Shown here in pieces: positions 1-9,341 of a DNA stretch of 28,228 nucleotides. The stretch's first letter is position 1; each line of letters starts with the position of its first letter. Source of the stretch: a virus; IMG/VR virus record IMGVR_UViG_3300030329_004321, positions 648-28,875 of that record; one strand, written 5' to 3'. The notes under the pieces are model-generated. The model searched no databases. It was not told the origin of the DNA and saw only the letters and a list, made by a program, of their open reading frames with translations. A program made the translations under genes and the position numbers.

Positions 1-1779
1 TTATAAAGCGATAGCCATAGCAACAGCAAAACCTGCTCCTGATTTGGCATCTAGTTGAGTTTGTATGTCGCTTGACACATTTGCCAAGTAACCGTATTCA
101 GTATCATTCACCGTAGTTCCACTTCCAATTTTTGTTGCAGAAATTCTATTGACATCAATAGTAATATTTCCACTTGATGTTACCGGAGTTCCTGAAATTG
201 TAAATTCTGATCCCGATTGAGTTAATCCTATTGAAGTGACTGTTCCTGTGTTTGATGGTGTCACCTGTGTATATGTTATGCTTGTGCTACCAATAGAACC
301 CGTTGAATCGGTAGTACATAAGAAGATTTTATTATCGTTTGCTGTCCCCTGATTTATAACAATTAAACCACCCGACAGTTCAGCGATTGTGTCGTGTTCA
401 GGATCTCTTGAAGCAGCACCGCTTGATACTGCTAAATATAAACCGTTTTCGGTTGCCGTGCTTTGATCTTTAAGTAGAACTCTATCTCCAGCCACAAGCG
501 TAACGCCATCTATTGAATCTCCTGCTTCTAATCCGTTAGAAATATTGACGTTTGCTGTTGAAGCACATTCAGCAATAATTCTTGTACGCAGTCCAGCCAC
601 CGCCTCGTCAACGTAGCTTTTTATGGCAACATCAGAATTTGATGAAGGCGATCCTATTCCAGTTATTGATCCACCTGTTACTGCTACATTACTTGCTGCT
701 TGGGTTGCAATCGTTCCAAGACCGAGATTAGTTCTTGCAGTTGAGGCTGTTCCAATATCACTTAAATTATTTGAAGCAGTTAGCTTTCCAGAAATTTGTG
801 TTTGAGCATTTGAGCTTAATGAATTTATGTACTGGAATTCTTCATTTGACACGGTTCCATCTGCAATCTTCGCAGCATCTATTCCAGTTGCAACTTGAGA
901 ATTGCCAATCGTTCCTGTTAAAGAAGAAGCAGGATATGAAGTTGCATCTGATAAATTAAAAGCAGGAGTTGTGTCTGAAGCACCTAAAGCTAAAGTTACT
1001 CCACCATAATTAACTGATGAGTTAGCAAGTTCTGCGTTTTCTACTCCACCGGTTTTAATTGTTACTGCACCAGATGATACAGAAAAATTATCAGATGAGA
1101 ATGAAGCGACACCTTTTGCTGAAGTTGAGGCATCATCTCCTGCAACAGTTAAAGTTTGTCCTGAAGCTGTTGTTGTAATTCCACTTCCTCCTGCAATATC
1201 AAAAGATTGTGAATCCAAATCAACAGAAGATGATCCACTATCGCCTTCAAAATCTAAATCCTGTGCTGTTACTTGAGCATCTACATAAGATTTTACTGAT
1301 CCTTGCGAAGGAGGTAAAATTTGACTTGTTCCTAAAGAAGTATCGTGAATAACTGGTATTGATGGATTAGTGTAAGGAGCGCCGACATAAACATCAACGG
1401 TCGAATCTGATCCGCTTATAGAACCTGAATCGAAAGTAAAATTAATTGTTGTATTGGTACTAAAAGAAGAAGAAGCAACTATACCGTATATCGTACCTGT
1501 TGATGAACCCACTACCTTTACGCGTCTATTTGCGTGGTAATCCGAAGTAACGTTTGTTGAAGCTACCGTTACCGAAGTTGCGGACGCTCTAGTAAACGTA
1601 CACCCTTGATCTCGGTCGCCAACTATAAACCATTCTTTATCGTTTAAATAAGAACGTAAGTCGGATAATTCATTTCTGATTGCATTATTAACGTTTGATG
1701 GTGGCATTCCCTCAGCAATACTGATTGAATTAATCGAAGTATTGTTCGCTGCGGTTGTGCTATAATTTTTAACTGCCAT
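1..1779 (-). CDS. Tail fibre / receptor-binding protein
   Basis: A 592-residue protein, last gene of the late operon inside the window; its TAA stop is the first three bases, so the C-terminus is complete. The N-terminus carries the SIAEGMPPSNVNNAIRNELSDL stretch, common in phage fibres as the virion-attachment end. The rest is low-complexity Ser/Thr/Gly/Asn beta-rich sequence, as expected for a trimeric fibre shaft. A repeat of the form T-V-x-(D/E)-x-E(F/Y)-x-Y-(I/L)...QTQ(I/L) occurs twice, near residues 310-330 and 560-580, and SYVD segments also recur. It ends abruptly in a hydrophobic GFAVAMAIAL tail instead of the longer tip that such fibres often have, so the receptor-binding tip may be short or supplied by another protein. 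The start codon overlaps the upstream gene's stop by one base. Role confident, receptor unknown. Confidence 0.85.
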   Translation of the reverse strand: MAVKNYSTTAANNTSINSISIAEGMPPSNVNNAIRNELSDLRSYLNDKEWFIVGDRDQGCTFTRASATSVTVASTNVTSDYHANRRVKVVGSSTGTIYGIVASSSFSTNTTINFTFDSGSISGSDSTVDVYVGAPYTNPSIPVIHDTSLGTSQILPPSQGSVKSYVDAQVTAQDLDFEGDSGSSSVDLDSQSFDIAGGSGITTTASGQTLTVAGDDASTSAKGVASFSSDNFSVSSGAVTIKTGGVENAELANSSVNYGGVTLALGASDTTPAFNLSDATSYPASSLTGTIGNSQVATGIDAAKIADGTVSNEEFQYINSLSSNAQTQISGKLTASNNLSDIGTASTARTNLGLGTIATQAASNVAVTGGSITGIGSPSSNSDVAIKSYVDEAVAGLRTRIIAECASTANVNISNGLEAGDSIDGVTLVAGDRVLLKDQSTATENGLYLAVSSGAASRDPEHDTIAELSGGLIVINQGTANDNKIFLCTTDSTGSIGSTSITYTQVTPSNTGTVTSIGLTQSGSEFTISGTPVTSSGNITIDVNRISATKIGSGTTVNDTEYGYLANVSSDIQTQLDAKSGAGFAVAMAIAL

Positions 1780-3398
1780 TATTCTAATAGTCCCCTATTT
1801 TGTTGTGTTGCCCCAGCCCCTATTGTTATTGGAGCTGTTACTCTTTTATTAATTCCTAATCCTAGTTTATCTAAAATATTGCTTGTTTTATAATTTGGTC
1901 TAATTGCTTTTTGATATGATTTATTTAACAATCCGCCTCTTATTACTGGTCTAGCTACTGTAACTCCCATTCCTAACGGGTTTCCTGTTATTGCCATAGT
2001 TCCAAATCCAATACCAAAATCAGCAAAACTAACGCCTTTACTATCTTTTAAAACTTGAAAAGATTTAGGAGATAAGTTGTAAGCATCAACAATAGTTTTT
2101 AATTCGTCGGTTAAGTATTTATTTTTTGCTAATAAACCTGCCGATACATCACCTGTACTACTATCATAGGCGCTTTTAACAGCGTTTGCTTTTGCAATAA
2201 TAACCCTATTCTTTTTAAATTCGTTAATTATAGTTTTATCTAAACCTTCAATATCATCCATATTACGCCCAACTAAATCTAGTAAATCGTCGGCTAAAGA
2301 ACTTTGTACTTTTGCCTGCATTTGTTTTGCAGCATCATCTCCGGCTTTCCATAAAGCTTTGTTTTCTTTTTGAAGCGCTTTAACTAAAACAATAATATTA
2401 GAAGCGTCTATTTCTTCCATATTATCTAACGTTTTAATTAAACTATCTAATTTAGCTATTTTTCTATCGGGAAGTTGTTCAATAACTTTTTTATAATCGT
2501 CAATAGATTTAGCTACATTATTAGTAAATTTTGAATCTATTTTAAAAGTACCTAAACCTTCAATTTCTTTATAAACTTTAGCAGCATCTTCAATAATATC
2601 ATCAATAGCTTTTATTGTTAAAGGTTGATCGTCCGCTATATTTAAAGCTTTTTTAACTACATTGTTTGTAACAATTTGATTCTTTAACGACGCTTGTTGT
2701 GAAGTTTGTATTTTACCACCAGCGCTTTCTAATATTTTTTGTGTTGTAGAACCTTTGTTTACTTGCGCGGGAGGTATAACGTAACCTAATTCTTGAGCAT
2801 CTTTAATAGTATTATCTCGAACTTGATTAGCTATTTTTAATTTGTTTAAATTGCTTTGTTGATTTGCTATTCTATTTTGAAGAATTTTAGAAATTTTATC
2901 CCCGCCTGCTTTACCTACAATACCTGCTGCTCCGCCAATAGCGGTATTAATAAGTCTTGACTGATCTTCCGTTCCTAAAGCTTCATCTTCCGTTGTTGTT
3001 GGTTGTATTGCCCCTAAACCAAGTCCGGCTAAAGTCATACCAGTATACGTTTGCCCACCTGGAATAAAAGCAGCTCCAACGGCAGGTGCAGCTGTGCCTA
3101 CAATATTTCCAGCCGTACCCCAGCCCGTATTTAAAACATCTCTATTTTGAATAGCCCGTTCGTTAATTATATTTTGCAATTCTTTTTCGCGGTCGCTTAC
3201 TCCAGGTGCTAGTGAACGTATAAGTTGTTCAATTCCTAAAATATTATCTTTAAAACCAATTTTAACACCTTTAGTAAATAAATCTTCGTTTTCTTTACGC
3301 TTAATATCTTGTTTAATATATTTATCGGCTTTTTCGCTACCAAATAAATTTGTTAGTCTTATGCGTTTTTCTTCTATTCTTTTATCTATTTCGCTCAT
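1779..3398 (-). CDS. Putative DNA-ejection / internal virion protein (539 aa)
   Basis: No close family is recognised. Residues about 90-180 are rich in Gly, Ala and hydrophobic residues (TAGNIVGTAAPAVGAAF, AIGGAAGIVGKAGG), a composition typical of podovirus ejection proteins that leave the capsid and insert into the envelope. The middle third is helical and charged, compatible with coiled coils, and another Gly-rich hydrophobic stretch follows near residues 455-480. It lies between the fibre gene and two further Gly-rich or helical proteins, the usual place for the three ejection proteins of P22-like and T7-like phages. ATG start; overlaps the next upstream gene by four bases (ATGA), so translation is probably coupled. 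Function is inferred from composition and position. Confidence 0.6.
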   Translation of the reverse strand: MSEIDKRIEEKRIRLTNLFGSEKADKYIKQDIKRKENEDLFTKGVKIGFKDNILGIEQLIRSLAPGVSDREKELQNIINERAIQNRDVLNTGWGTAGNIVGTAAPAVGAAFIPGGQTYTGMTLAGLGLGAIQPTTTEDEALGTEDQSRLINTAIGGAAGIVGKAGGDKISKILQNRIANQQSNLNKLKIANQVRDNTIKDAQELGYVIPPAQVNKGSTTQKILESAGGKIQTSQQASLKNQIVTNNVVKKALNIADDQPLTIKAIDDIIEDAAKVYKEIEGLGTFKIDSKFTNNVAKSIDDYKKVIEQLPDRKIAKLDSLIKTLDNMEEIDASNIIVLVKALQKENKALWKAGDDAAKQMQAKVQSSLADDLLDLVGRNMDDIEGLDKTIINEFKKNRVIIAKANAVKSAYDSSTGDVSAGLLAKNKYLTDELKTIVDAYNLSPKSFQVLKDSKGVSFADFGIGFGTMAITGNPLGMGVTVARPVIRGGLLNKSYQKAIRPNYKTSNILDKLGLGINKRVTAPITIGAGATQQNRGLLE

Positions 3399-4726
3399 TT
3401 ATTTGTTCTTTCAGCGTCTTTAATTCTTTCGTCTAATAATTGTTCGTAAAATTCTTTTTGAGTTTCGCTATAACCAGAAGTGTCAATATTAGCTAAATCG
3501 ACTGTACTCAAAGTCCGTAAATCTTTTTTAAATTTTAAAGAAGATGCATCAAAATCTTCTTCCACATATTCTTTAGTTAAATCTAATCCGTCGGTATTTA
3601 GATTTAAACCGGCAAAAACCATAGAAGGTGGAATACCTAACGGCTCGTATAAATTTTCTTTTCTATCTGCAGAATAATCTTCATAATCATTGACTAATCT
3701 ATTAACCGTTTTGTTGGCTAAATTTACTATACTTGTTCTAACAGAAGGAGGAAAACCTTTTCCTTCAAATTTTTTCAATTCAATTTGTAATTGTGTAAAC
3801 AAACCTTGAAATGCACCAAATGTTCTAACTTCGCCTTCTCTAACAACTGAATCGTCAAGTTGTTTAATAAATTTAATCATTAGAGCATAAGAAGCTGCAC
3901 CATCTTGAACATTAGCTGCATCTAATATTTGTTTAAAATTATCAACGCCTTTTTTTACAAGATTAAAGGTTTTTTGTTCGTCTTTACTTGCTCCTATAAT
4001 TTCTTTTGTATAATCTTTAATAGTAGTCGGTTTTCCAAGTTCCGCTAATTTCGTACCTTCGGCAATAAAACCTTCTTTTAAAAGTTCTTTAGCAACTGCA
4101 GAATAATATTCTCTATCGTTTGCATAATCGTCTTTGTTAATACTATCAAAAATTTCTTTAGATTTATCATCTCTTAAAATTGAACGGTCAAATAATTGTT
4201 GTTCTCTTTCGTCCTTACTTTCAGCTAATCCAAATTCCTTTTCTTTTATTAAATTAAGAAATTCTTGTTGTTCTTTTTTAGCTTCTCTATCTACCGCTTC
4301 ATCAGAACGTTTAGACGCTAAAGCTAACGCCGTTCCCATTGAAGTTGGCATAGTTGAATAACCGGAAGCTTCTAATAAACCTTGCGCAAATCCTTGACCT
4401 TCGGGGGAAAGAACGTAGTCTAATAAATTATTTTTAAAGTTTGGCGGAGTTCCGTCTTGGCTAACATTACCTTTTGGCATTGTTTTATTAGCGTTCCTAG
4501 ATAAAGCTTGTCTATCTACAAATTGTGGAACATTAACCGGAGCTGTTGGTAAACTACCGTAAGCTGCAGGGTTAGTCATTAATTGTCTAAATCTATTTTT
4601 ATTACCTAAAGCAGAATATCTATTCATTTGATTTGTAGTTATAGCGTTCGTACTTCCAGGATTACTTGTAGCTTTATCTCTAAATCCACCTAAAACCATA
4701 TTTCTATAAATATCGTATTGGTTCAT
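3395..4726 (-). CDS. Putative internal virion protein (443 aa)
   Basis: Unrecognised by motif. The first 130 residues are Asn/Pro/Gly-rich and probably flexible, residues about 140-200 are strongly charged and helical (long runs of Glu, Lys and Gln), and the C-terminal half is mixed helical with an acidic end. There is no signal peptide and no transmembrane segment. It is the middle of three consecutive genes between the neck and fibre genes, coupled on both sides by start-stop overlaps, so it is most likely a second ejection or core protein of the virion. It could also be an assembly factor. Confidence 0.5.
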   Translation of the reverse strand: MNQYDIYRNMVLGGFRDKATSNPGSTNAITTNQMNRYSALGNKNRFRQLMTNPAAYGSLPTAPVNVPQFVDRQALSRNANKTMPKGNVSQDGTPPNFKNNLLDYVLSPEGQGFAQGLLEASGYSTMPTSMGTALALASKRSDEAVDREAKKEQQEFLNLIKEKEFGLAESKDEREQQLFDRSILRDDKSKEIFDSINKDDYANDREYYSAVAKELLKEGFIAEGTKLAELGKPTTIKDYTKEIIGASKDEQKTFNLVKKGVDNFKQILDAANVQDGAASYALMIKFIKQLDDSVVREGEVRTFGAFQGLFTQLQIELKKFEGKGFPPSVRTSIVNLANKTVNRLVNDYEDYSADRKENLYEPLGIPPSMVFAGLNLNTDGLDLTKEYVEEDFDASSLKFKKDLRTLSTVDLANIDTSGYSETQKEFYEQLLDERIKDAERTNK

Positions 4727-5544
4727 TAAAAGAATCCTCCGAGAATTCCTCCGCCTAACGCTCCCATACCAGCACCAATTTGAGGTACAAGTCCTCCAAG
4801 TTTAGCGCCAGTCATAGCGCCTCCTAACAATCCAGCGCCAGTATTTCTAAATATTGGTTGTGTTTGAGAAGTTGTTTGTGCGTAAGGAGAACCAATGGAA
4901 GCTAAATATTCGCGAAGCTTAAAGTAAGGTTTATTTTGTTCAAAATCAAAACGAGCCATAGCATCTTGTATTTTTGCCATTTCCATATCTTCTTTAGCTA
5001 CGCCTACTTGTCCTAATTGCGCTATATCGTCGTAATCAGCTTGTGCTAATTGAGGGGCAAGTTGTGTCGCTTGGAACATTCTATCGCGTTCTTGATTGTA
5101 TTGATCGCCGTATACTTGACTAGCAACTTTACCTAATTCTTCCGCTAATACGCTTTGATTTGCTGCGCTTCCAAGTCTGCCTGCTTTTGAAAATTGCGAT
5201 TGAACACCTGAAGTCACGTCCCCAGCTATTTGATTATATAAAGCTTGTGAATAAGGGTTTGTTGTAGGCGATAAATAATTACCGCTTAATATTTTATTTA
5301 TTTCACTTTGACTTGATCCTAAAAGAGGATTCCCCGCTAAAGCTCTTGCGCTTTGTAATTGTAAAGCGGTAGAAGTTTCAGGAGCAAAATCTGTATACGT
5401 TTGTTTTGGAAAATAATTCGGAACGTTTGATTGAAATAAATTCTGCGCTTGATTAAAAGCTTCCGATAAATACGGTTTTACAAAATCACTTGGATCTTGC
5501 GCAGTTGTTGTTGTTACGTTACTTGGGTTGCTACCTTTGCTCAT
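4726..5544 (-). CDS. Putative DNA-ejection protein with Gly-rich membrane-active C-terminus (272 aa)
   Basis: The N-terminal part (Phe/Tyr-rich, NPYSQALYNQIAGDVTSGVQ and RLGSAANQSVLAEELGKVA motifs) resembles a family common in marine podoviruses and usually annotated as internal virion or injection protein. Residues about 165-210 are helical and charged. The last 45 residues are a repetitive Gly/Leu/Ala segment (GAGLLGGAMTGAKLGG, then GAGMGALGGGILGGFF) that could enter a membrane. It starts with ATG four bases inside the previous gene and its stop overlaps the next gene by one base. Family resemblance is from memory; the membrane role is inferred. Confidence 0.6.
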   Translation of the reverse strand: MSKGSNPSNVTTTTAQDPSDFVKPYLSEAFNQAQNLFQSNVPNYFPKQTYTDFAPETSTALQLQSARALAGNPLLGSSQSEINKILSGNYLSPTTNPYSQALYNQIAGDVTSGVQSQFSKAGRLGSAANQSVLAEELGKVASQVYGDQYNQERDRMFQATQLAPQLAQADYDDIAQLGQVGVAKEDMEMAKIQDAMARFDFEQNKPYFKLREYLASIGSPYAQTTSQTQPIFRNTGAGLLGGAMTGAKLGGLVPQIGAGMGALGGGILGGFF

Positions 5545-5933
5545 AATTCTTTACTCATTAAATATATTTTTTGTTTATAACCTTTTAATTTTCGTAACCA
5601 TCCTTTACGTCCGGCTACTTCTATTGCTTTACATCCGTTTTTTTTAGCAAATTGTTCAATAGTTTCTTGAATCGGAATTAACCAATTATCTAAATTGTTA
5701 CCCCCTGCTAAAAAATAACGACAAATCTTTTTTCGCGGATAAGCTGCTATTTCAGTTATTACCGCGCTTTCTACTTTAAATTTTTCCCAACTAATAAATA
5801 GTTGAAATCTATCTTGCATTAAACCGTTATAAATATCTTTTGATTCATAGCAGTCGTCTAATGCTTTCTTAATTAACTTTTCTACATCTTCCCAAACAAT
5901 ATATAAATCTTCCGGTGGTACTCTTGAAATCAT
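5541..5933 (-). CDS. GNAT-like phage virion-associated protein (130 aa)
   Basis: A small mixed alpha/beta protein. The C-terminal portion, with an NGCKAIEVAGRKGWLRKLKGYK stretch, resembles the end of acetyltransferase-fold phage proteins, including those compared with T7 gp13, a small protein needed for virion maturation. The acetyl-CoA pyrophosphate loop is not obvious, so catalytic activity is doubtful. It lies directly upstream of the ejection-protein genes, the position of T7 gene 13 relative to 14-16. Coupled by ATGA-type overlaps on both sides. Fold assignment is tentative. Confidence 0.5.
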   Translation of the reverse strand: MISRVPPEDLYIVWEDVEKLIKKALDDCYESKDIYNGLMQDRFQLFISWEKFKVESAVITEIAAYPRKKICRYFLAGGNNLDNWLIPIQETIEQFAKKNGCKAIEVAGRKGWLRKLKGYKQKIYLMSKEL

Positions 5934-6259
5934 CCAATAACTATGTAACCGAAAGTCTGATCGGTTGCAGAGTCGCTTGAATGTGTTAGTGTTGCCGTTC
6001 CATCTCCCCTTGCAGAAACATATAAATTTGCTTTTGCAGAGTTACCGTTAGCCGTAGTTGGCATAAATAATATTATACTATTTGCGCCTATACGAGCGTC
6101 GGTTAATGTAGTTGTTGTTGCCGAAGCTGTTAAAGTTACATCTCCGGTCGAGTTTAACTTTCCGTCTACGGTATTATTAATTACCGAAGAAATTAAACGA
6201 ATATGTTGTGCCGTATCTGGCATTGACAATGGTACGTTTAAAAATTGGTTAGTAGCCAT
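5930..6259 (-). CDS. Small beta-rich virion protein (109 aa)
   Basis: A compact Thr/Ala/Ser-rich protein with the pattern NNTVDGKLNSTGDVTLTASATTTTLTDARIGANSIILFMPTT and an ARGDGTATLTHSSDSATDQTFGYIVIG end. This pattern (T-G-x-V-T-L-T, I/V-ILFMPTT, a final aromatic-aliphatic strand) is frequent in small phage structural proteins next to neck genes, often annotated only as hypothetical or decoration protein. No catalytic residues are seen. ATG start with the stop overlapping the next gene. Virion location is inferred from its place in the operon. Confidence 0.6.
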   Translation of the reverse strand: MATNQFLNVPLSMPDTAQHIRLISSVINNTVDGKLNSTGDVTLTASATTTTLTDARIGANSIILFMPTTANGNSAKANLYVSARGDGTATLTHSSDSATDQTFGYIVIG

Positions 6260-6261
6260 AA

Positions 6262-6417
6262 TTAATCTGTTCCTTCAAATTTATCATCCCATTCATCATC
6301 TTCTTCTTCAAGCAACTCATTGATTTCTTCAAAGATTGCTTCTTCTTTTTCGTGGATTTTGGATAGCTTATCCATTTTTTTTCTAATTTTATCTAAAGTT
6401 GATTGTCTTTTAGCCAT
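6262..6417 (-). CDS. Small acidic coiled-coil protein (51 aa)
   Basis: An ORF of 51 residues: a basic first third (MAKRQSTLDKIRKKMDKL) and a highly acidic remainder with EEINELLEEEDDEWDD, predicted as one continuous helix. Its ATG shares one base with the stop codon of the gp10-like gene (TAATG), and its stop is two bases before the next start, so it fills an otherwise empty slot in a tightly packed operon; this is the main reason to call it real. Possible roles are an assembly chaperone or a minor neck component; nothing in the sequence decides. Confidence 0.65.
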   Translation of the reverse strand: MAKRQSTLDKIRKKMDKLSKIHEKEEAIFEEINELLEEEDDEWDDKFEGTD

Positions 6418-8171
6418 TATCGTTTACCTTCTTTTCTTGAATCAATATCTACGCCCGACATAGTTGTAAAGTTTCCCGTTACCCCTATGCGTAATCTATG
6501 GTATCTACTTGTACTTCGTAAAGGACAAGCTCCATTCGATAAAGCCGTTACCGAAGATCCCGTAGCTACAGCGTCTGCTTGGGACGAACGAGTAATCGGC
6601 GTTACCGTTATTGTTGTTGTATCACCGTTAGCGTCTACAATTGGTCTAGCTTCAATTAGCGTACTTCTTGAATTTTCAGCTCCTTCAAATTCGGTTGTGT
6701 CTACCGTTGCAGATAAACTACCTCCTAAAAACTTACCGAACTTCTTATTAGAATCAAATCCCGCTAAACCTACAACACCTTCGTCGTAGAAAAAACTATC
6801 AAGACTTTTCGGCAAAGCGTCTAAATCTCCTAATACGTCTAAACTTTCTAAAGTTGTAAAAGCTTCTTGCGACGCGGAATTAATAAATTGTAAATCTTGT
6901 CCGCTACCCGTAGACCATTTATCTACGTTAAAGTTATAACAAAGTAATTTATTATTTATAGTGCTTGTGCCGGTTGCACCGCTTCCTCTATAACTCCAAA
7001 CAACTAAACTGTTATTTGGATCAATAGCTGAAGTTATGCCTTCAAAATTACTTGTAACGTCGTTTAAAAAAAACTCGTCCACTCTACCTTTTCCAATAGG
7101 TATTAACTGTTGTCCTCCGGCTATTTTGTAAAAGCCGTCTTGCGCTAGAAAGAATATATCGCTACCAAAAGAAGCTACCGATTTAGGCGCGAACGCCCCT
7201 ATATTATCGGCTATCTTATTAAATTGAAAGATTAGTGGTGTTCCAACATAATCCATTCGGTAGATAGCTCTTTCTAAAAATATAATACCAAAACTTTCAC
7301 CACCCACAATTGCTTGAACCGAGCCGTGAGTACCTACAATATCTTGATAACCGCTTTGTGTCGTTTGGCTTGGCGTCCACGTAGAACTATCGTTTAATCC
7401 AGACCATTTTACGCGTTGGTTATTAACAGTATATTTTTGTAATTTATGTGTTTGACTTCCACCAGTAGCAGTTAAAGTAATTGCTGTTCCTGCTGTGGCA
7501 TTAGCTGAAGTCGTCGCTAATTTAATAGTATTAGCTGCAACATAAATAACATAATAAGTGCTACCATCAGTTAAGTTGGTTAAAGCAGTATTACCATTTC
7601 TATCGTAAACAACTGTATCTCCAGTCGCCCACCCGTGACTTGTAATCGTTATTTGATTACTTGAAATAGTATTAGAATCAAAAGTCTTTGCTGTATCATA
7701 TTCTGTTGTATAACCTGCAACAACAAAATCTCTTATAACAGCTAAATATTTTGCTTTAACATCTGAAACTAAATCTGAAAAAAGACTATCAACTCCTTCT
7801 TCAAACTTTTGTATATAATCAGCCCCGTTAGTTGCTATAATATTAGAACCAAATTGTGTAAACGCCCAGAAATCTCGGCTTCCTTCGGTTGTACTATTAC
7901 TATAATTACCGGCTTTACTTTTATCTTGAAATACAAGTGAACTATCCATTTGATATAGTTTAGTTGTATCTCCAGCGTAGTTTGTAACTCCCCCCGCCGA
8001 AAATGACGTAAATAACCCCACCGGAGTCGTTCCCAGACCCGTACCGCTTAAAGCTACAAAAGAAGGAAACGATTTATACCCTTTTGTTAAAGGTATAACG
8101 TTATCTACTTTAATAGCGCCGGTATTTTGATAAGTAGGTAAATCGGCTTGAAGCTGTCCAAACTCAATCAT
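6417..8171 (-). CDS. P22 gp10-like tail hub / packaged-DNA stabilisation protein (584 aa)
   Basis: A long beta-rich protein that resembles the phage stabilisation family, in which the protein closes the neck below the adaptor and holds packaged DNA. Supporting stretches are the opening FGQLQADLPTYQNTGAIKVDN, the SFGIIFLERAIYRMDYVG region near residue 290, DIFFLAQDGFYKIAGG near 345 and the NSLVVWSYRG motif near 390, all typical of its repeating propeller strands. It lies immediately downstream of the tail adaptor gene with no gap, the same order as gene 4 then gene 10 in P22-like phages. Residues about 165-245 (DSNTISSNQITITSHG to THKLQ) look like an inserted domain shared with many phage structural proteins. 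Confidence 0.75.
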   Translation of the reverse strand: MIEFGQLQADLPTYQNTGAIKVDNVIPLTKGYKSFPSFVALSGTGLGTTPVGLFTSFSAGGVTNYAGDTTKLYQMDSSLVFQDKSKAGNYSNSTTEGSRDFWAFTQFGSNIIATNGADYIQKFEEGVDSLFSDLVSDVKAKYLAVIRDFVVAGYTTEYDTAKTFDSNTISSNQITITSHGWATGDTVVYDRNGNTALTNLTDGSTYYVIYVAANTIKLATTSANATAGTAITLTATGGSQTHKLQKYTVNNQRVKWSGLNDSSTWTPSQTTQSGYQDIVGTHGSVQAIVGGESFGIIFLERAIYRMDYVGTPLIFQFNKIADNIGAFAPKSVASFGSDIFFLAQDGFYKIAGGQQLIPIGKGRVDEFFLNDVTSNFEGITSAIDPNNSLVVWSYRGSGATGTSTINNKLLCYNFNVDKWSTGSGQDLQFINSASQEAFTTLESLDVLGDLDALPKSLDSFFYDEGVVGLAGFDSNKKFGKFLGGSLSATVDTTEFEGAENSRSTLIEARPIVDANGDTTTITVTPITRSSQADAVATGSSVTALSNGACPLRSTSRYHRLRIGVTGNFTTMSGVDIDSRKEGKR

Positions 8172-8801
8172 TTACACTACCCTTAAAGCTGACATTTGCA
8201 ACGGCGCGGAAGATTGCCTTCCTCGTTGCGCAGATTCGTTAGCTGTATTAACTCCTTCTTTGTATAATCCCGCCCATACCGGAAGTCTTTCATCTTGCAT
8301 TAAGAATGGAGAACTTTCCGCTAATGCTCCGTATAAATACAGATCGGGAAAATACGTTAAAATATCGTTACTTGTGTTTGAATCCGATAATCCGGTTAAT
8401 CTTTTAAAATAACCTATTTCTAAAGTTTGAGCAGCGTCTGGTTTTGCTCCTAAATAAATTTTTTTTCCAATTATTGTATAATACGTTGGCGTTCCCGAAT
8501 CTTCTGCAGCGTTATAAACGCGAAAGAAATCGGCAGGAGCCATATAATTTAAAAACGTATAAGGATCGCTTTGATAATTTACAAAACGGGTTTCTAAATA
8601 TCCCGTTGGTAAATCGTAAGCTTGTGTTCCCGAAACAGTTGTAATAGACGTATCTACCGCTTCCATTTCTCTTATGCGCAAATCTCGAGCGTGTCTGCTT
8701 TCAGCTAAATCAATAAACGTATCTAAATATTCCGTTAAGTCCGTTCTGTTTAGATAGTTTCCTATTTCTGTTTTTAAATTCGCGTAAGTGTCTAAAGCCA
8801 T
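8172..8801 (-). CDS. Head-tail adaptor (P22 gp4 / tail accessory factor-like, 209 aa)
   Basis: The opening TYANLKTEIGNYLNRTDLTEYLDTFIDLAESRHARDLRIREME is typical of podovirus adaptor proteins that dock under the portal. It is followed by a beta stretch (TQAYDLPTGYLETRFVNY) and a helical end (YLYGALAESSPFLMQDER). It has the usual size, about 200 residues, and lies between capsid and gp10-like genes as in relatives. The protein probably forms a ring that extends the portal channel. ATG start, one-base overlap with the preceding gene's stop. Confidence 0.8.
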   Translation of the reverse strand: MALDTYANLKTEIGNYLNRTDLTEYLDTFIDLAESRHARDLRIREMEAVDTSITTVSGTQAYDLPTGYLETRFVNYQSDPYTFLNYMAPADFFRVYNAAEDSGTPTYYTIIGKKIYLGAKPDAAQTLEIGYFKRLTGLSDSNTSNDILTYFPDLYLYGALAESSPFLMQDERLPVWAGLYKEGVNTANESAQRGRQSSAPLQMSALRVV

Positions 8802-9157
8802 TATACATTTCCTTGATAAACCTTAAACGCCTTGTTATCAGGATCGTTTAACCATTGTTTAAATCTTTTTCTATCTTTTATTCCACCACCAACTGTCATA
8901 ATTCCTTGCTTAGCAAGTTGTTGAACAACAATTAATGGAATAGAAGCAACTTTAGTCATTCCGGCGTGTTTTCCTAATTCACCTTTCCAACGTAATTGTT
9001 GGTTTCCTAAACTAGCTTCTTTTTTATTTAATTCTAATATTGATTTAACGTCTTGTACATCTTCAAAATGATATTTGTTTTCGCTTTCATCAATATGCAT
9101 TCTAGATTTAACAACGCTTTTACTATTAGCGTCGTCAATCCATAATTTTTTTGTCAT
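8801..9157 (-). CDS. Conserved phage protein of the head-neck module (118 aa)
   Basis: A soluble protein with no recognisable enzymatic motif. Its last segment, DRKRFKQWLNDPDNKAFKVYQGNV, resembles the C-terminus of small conserved proteins found after the capsid gene in several marine podoviruses. The middle has an aliphatic helix (ASIPLIVVQQLAKQGI). It starts at ATG sharing one base with the stop of the 38-residue ORF upstream, and its own stop touches the adaptor gene start. Function unknown; position suggests a neck or head-completion role. Confidence 0.6.
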   Translation of the reverse strand: MTKKLWIDDANSKSVVKSRMHIDESENKYHFEDVQDVKSILELNKKEASLGNQQLRWKGELGKHAGMTKVASIPLIVVQQLAKQGIMTVGGGIKDRKRFKQWLNDPDNKAFKVYQGNV

Positions 9158-9273
9158 TATTTAGATTTAGTAGCTTTTGCTATCATTTTTTCTGTAATGC
9201 CACTTCCTTTTGGCGAAACAGTTTTTTTTCTTTTGTAAGGTTTAGTCTTATCTTTGAATGGTTTATCTGTCAT
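9157..9273 (-). CDS. Small basic peptide (38 aa) downstream of the capsid gene
   Basis: An ORF of 38 residues, about one third Lys, beginning MTDKPFKDKTKPYKRKK and ending in Lys. It is the first gene after the capsid terminator on the minus strand, and its TAA shares one base with the ATG of the next gene. The overlap and the lack of any other gene in this 117-base slot support it. The strong positive charge would suit nucleic-acid or scaffold binding. Too short for a family call. Confidence 0.55.
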   Translation of the reverse strand: MTDKPFKDKTKPYKRKKTVSPKGSGITEKMIAKATKSK

Positions 9274-9291
9274 TTTGTCCTCGTATTAAAT

Positions 9292-9320
9292 TAAAAAGGA
9301 GGGGATTTTTTTCCCCTCCT
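9292..9320 (-). terminator. Hairpin terminator behind the major capsid gene
   Basis: A perfect 9-bp stem, AGGAGGGGA (9297-9305) with TCCCCTCCT (9312-9320), closed by a 6-base loop. On the minus strand the stem is followed by TTTTTAATTT, the form of a Rho-independent terminator. It begins 21 bases after the capsid stop, so it would trim most late transcripts behind the capsid gene. On the plus strand the loop is T-rich but no T run follows the stem. Confidence 0.8.
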
Positions 9321-9341
9321 AATCCTTAAAACTACAAATAA